DNA of 64,000 nucleotides from Paenibacillus tyrphae (lineage in GTDB: Bacteria > Bacillota > Bacilli > Paenibacillales > NBRC-103111): contig NZ_JAMZAW010000022.1 in assembly GCF_024158745.1 (NCBI RefSeq), forward strand, positions 1 to 64,000. The letters are read 5' to 3'. A program made the position numbers and the translations under genes. The notes under the pieces were generated by a model, which did not search any database, had not been told where the DNA came from, and was given only the letters and a program-made list of their open reading frames with translations. This document shows, piece after piece, positions 59,044 through 64,000 of the stretch (the stretch's first letter is position 1; the number at the start of each line of letters is the position of its first letter).

Positions 59044-60741
59044 CTAGCCGTTTTTCTTGAGCTTCTCCGCTTCTTCCTCCGCCAGCTTGTGGCGAAGCAC
59101 TTTCCCGACCATCGTTTTCGGCAAGCTATCACGGAACTCGTACTGCTTCGGCACCTTGTACGCCGCAAGCCGCTCCTTGCACCATGCCTTGAACGCATCG
59201 GCATCGCCCTTCGCTCCGGGCTTCAGCACGATATACGCTTTAACCGTTTCTCCGCGGTAGGTGTCGATGATTCCTGCGACGACCGCCTCCTCGACATCGG
59301 GATGCTCGTATAATACTTCTTCGACCTCGCGCGGATAAATGTTGTAACCGCTCGCAATAATCATGTCCTTGCGCCGGTCCAAAATGTAAAAATACCCTTC
59401 CTCGTCCATTCGGGCCAAATCCCCCGTATACAGCCAGCCGTCCTTCAATATTTTCGCAGTTTCCTCCGGCTTGTTCCAGTAGCCCTTCATGACTTGCGGA
59501 CCGCGAACCGTCAGCTCTCCGATTTCGCCGATCCGCATTTCCTCGCCCGTCTCCGGGTTCACGATCCGGGCATCCGTATCGGGGAACGGAATCCCGATGG
59601 AGCCCAGCTTGCGCTTCTCCCAAATGTTATTGGCATGCGTCACGGGGGACGCTTCGGTCAAGCCGTACCCTTCGATCAGTTTGCCGCCCGTAATCGATTC
59701 GAACGATTCCTGCACTTCCAACGGCAAAGAAGCCGAGCCGCTGATACAGAACCGGATGGACGACAAATCGAAGCGCTTGATGTTCTGATGATGAATAAGC
59801 GAAATATACATCGTCGGCGCACCGGGAAAAACGGTCGGTTTCAGCTTATCAATCGTTTGCAGTACCTGATTCACCTCGTAGCGGGGAATCAAAATCAAAG
59901 TGCCCGCCGTATACACGGCTTGATTCAGCAGCACCGTCATCCCGAACACATGAAAAAAAGGCAGGACCGCCAAATACGTTTCTTTCGCAATTTGCGAGCG
60001 GTACGACCAAAGCCTGCTTTGCATCGTATTGGCGATCAGATTCGTGTGCGTCAGCATGACGCCCTTCGGAATGCCGGTCGTGCCGCCGGTATATTGAAGC
60101 AGCGCCAGATCGCGGTCGGCATCGGCCTGCACCTCGTGCGGCGTTGCCGTCGCCTGCTCCAGCAGCTCCATAAACGAAGCGACGCCGTTTCCGTAGACAA
60201 CGTCGCGTTTCAGATTATCTTTTTTGGCCTTTAACGGATAAAGCACGTTCTTGGGAAAAGGAAGATAGTCTTTGATGGAAGTAACGATCACATGCTTGAT
60301 CCCGGTCAGCGGGACCACCTTCGCGACGCGCTCGTACAACAGATCGAGCGTAACGATTACATGGGCGCCGGAGTCCTTCATCTGGTACTCCAGCTCCCGC
60401 GGCATATACATCGGATTGGTCATGACGACGATGCCGCCCATGAGCAGCGTCCCGTAATAGGCGATCACCGCCTGCGGACAATTGGGCAGCATCACCGCGA
60501 CCCGATCCCCCCTGCGAACGCCCAGACTCGCAAGGGCGTTCGCAAAGCGGTAAGCGGATTGAAGCAGTTGACGATACGTTATTTTTTTGCCTAAAAAGTA
60601 TAAGGCCGTTTGGTTCGGATAGTCCGAAGCCGTTTGTACCAAAAAATGCGCTAAGTTTTGCTTCGGGTATTCGCAGGTCGATGGTACTTCGACAGGATAA
60701 TGTCTTAACCATGGCTTGTCGGACAAGTTCGACCACCCCAT
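59044..60741 (-). CDS. lcfA: Long-chain fatty acid-CoA ligase
   Basis: 565 residues. AMP-forming acyl-CoA synthetase: P-loop YTGGTTGIPKGVML, FHVFGMTVLLNQA, EGYGLTEASPVTH, GWLYTGDLARMDEEGYFYIL with the hinge RRKDMIIASGYNIYPREVEE, and the C-terminal catalytic Lys in PKTMVGKVLRHKL. Activates fatty acids for the cycle. The ATG lies 16 bp after fadE with a poor ribosome site, so translation may rely on coupling. Confidence 0.95.
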   Translation of the reverse strand: MGWSNLSDKPWLRHYPVEVPSTCEYPKQNLAHFLVQTASDYPNQTALYFLGKKITYRQLLQSAYRFANALASLGVRRGDRVAVMLPNCPQAVIAYYGTLLMGGIVVMTNPMYMPRELEYQMKDSGAHVIVTLDLLYERVAKVVPLTGIKHVIVTSIKDYLPFPKNVLYPLKAKKDNLKRDVVYGNGVASFMELLEQATATPHEVQADADRDLALLQYTGGTTGIPKGVMLTHTNLIANTMQSRLWSYRSQIAKETYLAVLPFFHVFGMTVLLNQAVYTAGTLILIPRYEVNQVLQTIDKLKPTVFPGAPTMYISLIHHQNIKRFDLSSIRFCISGSASLPLEVQESFESITGGKLIEGYGLTEASPVTHANNIWEKRKLGSIGIPFPDTDARIVNPETGEEMRIGEIGELTVRGPQVMKGYWNKPEETAKILKDGWLYTGDLARMDEEGYFYILDRRKDMIIASGYNIYPREVEEVLYEHPDVEEAVVAGIIDTYRGETVKAYIVLKPGAKGDADAFKAWCKERLAAYKVPKQYEFRDSLPKTMVGKVLRHKLAEEEAEKLKKNG

Positions 60742-60757
60742 TTGTCAGGTTTCAAGC

Positions 60758-62539
60758 TTAAATTACGTATTTTTCGGCTTCGATGACGCGAGAAGCGATT
60801 TCGCGCTTGATCTCGATCGCATTGATCGGGGTTTTGCGGGTCAGTTTTTTCAAGACGGACAACTGGGTGCGCAGCATGTCGCCGGATTCCATCGCAGCCA
60901 GCGCTTCTTTCGCCCATTCCTCAATCCGTGCGAACGATTCGTGGACGAAGACGGTCGTCATGTCCGTGGCGTTCAGCGCTTTGCCTTCGCCGCCTGCGGC
61001 GATCAGCTTCTTCGTGCGCAGCAGCGCGCTTTCCATCGCGAAGACGGAAATCATGATGTCGGCCAGATGGCTCAAAATTTCCTGCTCCTGGTCCAGCTTC
61101 GTCTGATACTTTTGCACCGCTTGCGCACCGACCATAAGAAATATTTTTTTCGCCATGGCCAGCAGATGGTTCTCCTGCTCCAGCGTCCCTTCGAACGTCT
61201 GCCCCGGCACCAGCGACAGCAGCTCGGACTGCAGTCCCATCGCTTTTTGCATCAAAGGCAGCTCTCCCTTCATCGCGCGCTTGATCAGTGTTCCGGGGAT
61301 CAGAAGCCGGTTGATCTCGTTCGTGCCTTCGAAAATGCGGTTAATGCGGGAATCCCGGTAAATGCGCTCGATCCGGTATTCCTGGGTAAACCCGTAGCCG
61401 CCGTGAATTTGTACGCCCTCGTCGGCCACGAAGTCCAGTGTCTCGGAGCCGAATACTTTGTTGATCGAGCACTCCAGCGCATACTCGGCGATCGCTTTGG
61501 CCGATTGCTGCCCGACGTTGGCGCTGCCATGATCGACTTCGCTCAAGCCTTCGTCGAACAAGCCTGCGTTCCGGTACACCATGCTTTCCAGCACGTACGT
61601 ACGGGTGTTCATGTCAGCCAGCTTGGCTCCGATGAGCGGGAAGGACGAAATTTTGCGTCCAAATTGCGTCCGTTCGTTGGCGTATTTGGCCGAAAGCTCA
61701 ATCGCATCCTTGGCGGCGCCGACGCAGCCTGCAGCAAGCTTGAAGCGGCCGATGTTCAGGATGTTGAAGGCGATCAAGTGGCCCTTGCCAACCTCCCACA
61801 GAAGGTTTTCCACCGGCACCTTCACGTCTTCCAGAATGAGCGGGCATGTGGACGAGCCTTTGATGCCCATTTTCTTCTCTTCCGGTCCGATGCTCACTCC
61901 TTCCATCGTCCGTTCGACGATGAACGTGCTGAAGTCGGTTCCGTTCACTTTTGCGTACACGATGAACACGTCGGCAAAGCCGGCGTTCGTAATAAACTGC
62001 TTCGTACCGTTAAGAATATAATGGCTGCCGTCTTCGGACAAGACCGCCGTCGCTTTCGCGCCCAGCGCGTCGGAGCCGGAGGAAGGCTCCGTCAGGCAGT
62101 AAGCGGCGACTTTCTGGCCTGTCGCCAGCTGCGGCAAATATTTTTTCTTCTGTGCTTCGGTGCCGAAATACACGATCGGCAGTGTGCCGATTCCGACGTG
62201 CGCGCCTACGGTCAACGCGAAAGCGGAAGCCTTGGTCAGCCGTTCGTTGATCAACGTCGAGCTGACCTTGTCAAGGCCGAGCCCGCCGTACGCTTCCGGT
62301 ACGTCCGCGCCGAGCAAGCCGAGCTCCCCGGCCTTGCGCAGCATTTTCACGGACAGCTCGTAATCGAGCTTCTCGATCTCCTCGTCGTGAGGAGCGATGT
62401 CGCCGGCGACGAAGTCTTCCGTCGTCTGCGCGATCATCCGATGCTCTTCCGTAAAGTCCTCCGGGGTCACGACCCGTGTAAAATCGATATCTTCGATAAT
62501 AAAGCTTCCGCCGATCACTTTGCTCATCATTTTGCTCAT
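60758..62539 (-). CDS. fadE: Acyl-CoA dehydrogenase
   Basis: 593 residues from ATG 62539 (GAAGGAGAG upstream), B. subtilis FadE-type with a C-terminal extension of about 190 residues. AAYCLTEPSSGSDALGAKAT and SAKYANERTQFGRKISSFPL are FAD-binding signatures; the catalytic Glu is in YRDSRINRIFEGTNEINRLL. First oxidation of beta-oxidation. Confidence 0.95.
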   Translation of the reverse strand: MSKMMSKVIGGSFIIEDIDFTRVVTPEDFTEEHRMIAQTTEDFVAGDIAPHDEEIEKLDYELSVKMLRKAGELGLLGADVPEAYGGLGLDKVSSTLINERLTKASAFALTVGAHVGIGTLPIVYFGTEAQKKKYLPQLATGQKVAAYCLTEPSSGSDALGAKATAVLSEDGSHYILNGTKQFITNAGFADVFIVYAKVNGTDFSTFIVERTMEGVSIGPEEKKMGIKGSSTCPLILEDVKVPVENLLWEVGKGHLIAFNILNIGRFKLAAGCVGAAKDAIELSAKYANERTQFGRKISSFPLIGAKLADMNTRTYVLESMVYRNAGLFDEGLSEVDHGSANVGQQSAKAIAEYALECSINKVFGSETLDFVADEGVQIHGGYGFTQEYRIERIYRDSRINRIFEGTNEINRLLIPGTLIKRAMKGELPLMQKAMGLQSELLSLVPGQTFEGTLEQENHLLAMAKKIFLMVGAQAVQKYQTKLDQEQEILSHLADIMISVFAMESALLRTKKLIAAGGEGKALNATDMTTVFVHESFARIEEWAKEALAAMESGDMLRTQLSVLKKLTRKTPINAIEIKREIASRVIEAEKYVI

Positions 62540-62600
62540 GTCCGAATCTCTCCTTCGTTTATTTGGATATGGTGAAAATAGGCTGTGCGAGCGGATCATT

Positions 62601-62688
62601 CTTCCGATCGCTGTTGTCCCCGAATTCTTTGATTACATAACCCATTTATTGGTTAGAATCCGGGGACAAAGGCGACCAGCTATGCTTA
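62601..62688 (+). repeat. Palindromic repeat element, copy D (diverged, core only)
   Basis: TTCCGATCGCTGTTGTCC and GGGGACAAAGGCGACCAGCT align with the core of copy C (TTCCGACCGCTGTTGTCC ... GAAGACAAAGGCGGCCGCT), with GATTACATAACCCATTTATT in between. Only the inner half survives; the outer arms with GGTATCCACT are gone. The stem GTCCCCG/CGGGGAC is kept although its sequence differs from the other copies. It lies between fadA and fadE. Confidence 0.65.
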
Positions 62689-62759
62689 CGATGTGACTTT
62701 GCTGCGCAAAGTCTGGACCAGAATGATTCCGCTCCCTCCGCTTTTTTTCACTCGGATTT

Positions 62760-63944
62760 TTAACCCGCATGAACCTCGAACACACCGGCCGCGCCCATGC
62801 CGCCACCGATGCACATCGAGACGACACCGATGCCGCCGCCCCGACGGCGCAGCTCGTGAATCAGCGTCGTGGTCAGCTTCGTGCCCGTGCATCCGAGCGG
62901 ATGACCGAGCGCGATCGCGCCGCCGTTCACATTGACCTTCTCTTCGTCCAAGCCAAGCTCGCGAATGATATGCACGCATTGGGACGCGAACGCCTCGTTG
63001 ATTTCAAACAAATCGACATCGCCGATCGAAAGGCCGGCCATCCGGAGCGCTTTCGGAATCGCCTCCACCGGCCCGACGCCCATAATTTCCGGGTCGACCC
63101 CGGCCAGCGCGAACGAACGGAACGTCGCGAGCGGCTTCAAACCGAGCGCTTCCGCGCGCTCCTTGCTCATCAGCACGGCTGCGGCCGCGCCGTCGCTCAT
63201 TTGCGACGAGTTGCCCGCCGTTACCGTGCCGCTCAACTTGAAGGACGGCTTCAGCTTGCCCAGCACCTGGGCCGTTGTCTCGGCGCGGACGCCCTCGTCG
63301 GTATCGAACGCGAACGATTCGCTCTTGACCTTCCCGCTGTCGTCCACCTGCGTCCATTGCGTCTGCAGCGGAACGATTTCGTCGCGGAATTTCCCGTCGC
63401 GGATCGCAGCCGCCGCTTTTTCGTGGGAACGTGCGGAGAACCGGTCCTGATCCTCACGGGAAATGCCGAACCGCTCGGCGACATTTTCGGCCGTATGGCC
63501 CATGCCGATATAGACCTCCGGCATTTGTTCCACGATCTTCGGATTCGGCGACAGCTTGAATCCGGTCATCGGCACGTGGCTCATGCTCTCGACGCCGCCG
63601 GCAACGATCACGTCGGACGAACCGAGCATAATCCGCTCAGCCGCGAAGGCGATCGATTGCAGGCCGGATGAGCAAAAACGGTTGATCGTCAATGCCGGAA
63701 CGGTCACCGGAAAACCGGCATAGAGCGACATGATGCGGGCAAAGTTCAGCCCCTGCTCGCCTTCCGGCATGGCGCAGCCGATGATCACATCCTCGACATC
63801 CTCTTTTTTCAGACCGGGCGCCCGCTCCATGGCGGCTTCGAGCACGGCCTTGCCCATATCCTCCGCGCGCGTTTGGGCCAACCGGCCTTTTTTCGCTTTG
63901 CCGACCGCGGTGCGGGCGACCGATACGATTACAGCTTCTCTCAT
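62760..63944 (-). CDS. fadA: 3-ketoacyl-CoA thiolase / acetyl-CoA acetyltransferase
   Basis: 394 residues from ATG 63944 (GAGGTGA upstream). Thiolase with the nucleophilic Cys in NRFCSSGLQSIAFAAE, the His in NVNGGAIALGHPLGCTGTK and the second Cys in VSMCIGGGMGAAG. Cleaves 3-ketoacyl-CoA in the last step of beta-oxidation. 23 bp after the preceding gene fragment. Confidence 0.96.
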   Translation of the reverse strand: MREAVIVSVARTAVGKAKKGRLAQTRAEDMGKAVLEAAMERAPGLKKEDVEDVIIGCAMPEGEQGLNFARIMSLYAGFPVTVPALTINRFCSSGLQSIAFAAERIMLGSSDVIVAGGVESMSHVPMTGFKLSPNPKIVEQMPEVYIGMGHTAENVAERFGISREDQDRFSARSHEKAAAAIRDGKFRDEIVPLQTQWTQVDDSGKVKSESFAFDTDEGVRAETTAQVLGKLKPSFKLSGTVTAGNSSQMSDGAAAAVLMSKERAEALGLKPLATFRSFALAGVDPEIMGVGPVEAIPKALRMAGLSIGDVDLFEINEAFASQCVHIIRELGLDEEKVNVNGGAIALGHPLGCTGTKLTTTLIHELRRRGGGIGVVSMCIGGGMGAAGVFEVHAG

Positions 63945-63967
63945 GGGTTTCACCTCTCCCGGGATTA

Positions 63968-64000
63968 TTAATTGCGCAGCGCTTTGCCTTTGGACAGCAT
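63968..64000 (-). CDS. fadN: 3' end of a 3-hydroxyacyl-CoA dehydrogenase (partial)
   Basis: Only the last ten codons are inside the window: LSKGKALRN then TAA at 63968-63970. The ending GKxLRN and the position just before fadA match FadN, the fused hydroxyacyl-CoA dehydrogenase/enoyl hydratase of Bacillus fadNAE operons. Confidence 0.55.
   Translation of the reverse strand: MLSKGKALRN

Noticed and set aside
60716..62575. 619-codon rightward frame
   Set aside because: It is fully antisense to fadE and has no ribosome site or recognisable motif; an effect of codon bias on the opposite strand.

Overview
The window reads as a chromosomal segment of a spore-forming, low-copy-repeat Bacillota of the Paenibacillaceae kind (Paenibacillus, Cohnella or Brevibacillus-like; genus not resolvable from sequence alone). 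The reasons are a mid-50s GC content by eye, GGAGG-type ribosome binding sites throughout, a SleL-type spore cortex enzyme, CgeB-type spore-surface glycosyltransferases with a sigma-K promoter, proline catabolism under a CcpA-type cre site, and an ANTAR-regulated ethanolamine operon. There are no transposases, tRNAs, rRNAs or CRISPR arrays in the window.

Layout from left to right. 0-5.5 kb: the 3' end of an unknown gene, phosphatidylserine decarboxylase, a YdjM-type membrane hydrolase, a secreted glycerophosphodiesterase, a LysM-SH3-GH18 spore enzyme and a short-chain-dehydrogenase remnant. Two copies of a palindromic repeat lie here. 5.5-14 kb: proline to glutamate operon (putB-pruA) and a branched-chain amino acid ABC transporter (livJHMGF) ending in a translationally coupled EamA exporter, followed by a divergent PAS/AAA+/Fis regulator. 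16-22.6 kb: ylmE, sufS and speA (one operon), cysK, a universal stress protein and an MBL-fold hydrolase. 22.6-27.2 kb: three CgeB-type glycosyltransferases and two leaderless polysaccharide deacetylases, one gene carrying an exact sigma-K promoter; I infer a mother-cell spore-surface glycan system. 27.2-33 kb: a repeat-helix protein, two decayed genes (one behind an attenuator-like leader), a PadR regulator, an MFS transporter with divergent LysR regulator.

33-47.4 kb is one large leftward ethanolamine utilization microcompartment operon: promoter, terminator leader with an ANTAR-type hexaloop, eutL, a BMC protein with a SAP/Rho-N-like tail, eutE, eutM, a PduL-type phosphotransacylase, a eut-associated protein of unknown role, eutN, eutS, eutP, the sensor kinase eutW, the ANTAR regulator eutV, eutA, eutB, eutC, a 42-residue membrane peptide absent from ordinary gene calls, and an APC-family permease. 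Ethanolamine would enter by the permease, be split by EutBC (reactivated by EutA), and the acetaldehyde converted inside the shell by EutE and PduL to acetyl phosphate. No EutT, EutH, EutG or EutQ gene is present.

47.4-54 kb holds a chemoreceptor, a ROK regulator with its own promoter and operator, a frameshifted ECF sigma gene, an Asp/Glu racemase, and an EamA exporter divergent from an Lrp-type regulator. 54-58 kb: an ECF sigma factor with a large DUF4179-type anti-sigma protein and a secreted relative. 58-64 kb: a leftward fatty acid beta-oxidation operon (fadN 3' end, fadA, fadE, acyl-CoA ligase, a hotdog thioesterase and an SCP2 protein).

The most unusual signals are the palindromic repeat family (three full copies and one diverged), the spore glycan cluster, the EutT/EutQ-like N-terminal module shared by two different eut proteins, the ANTAR leader, the 42-residue peptide, and two ECF sigma loci that share a nearly identical upstream region although one sigma gene is broken.
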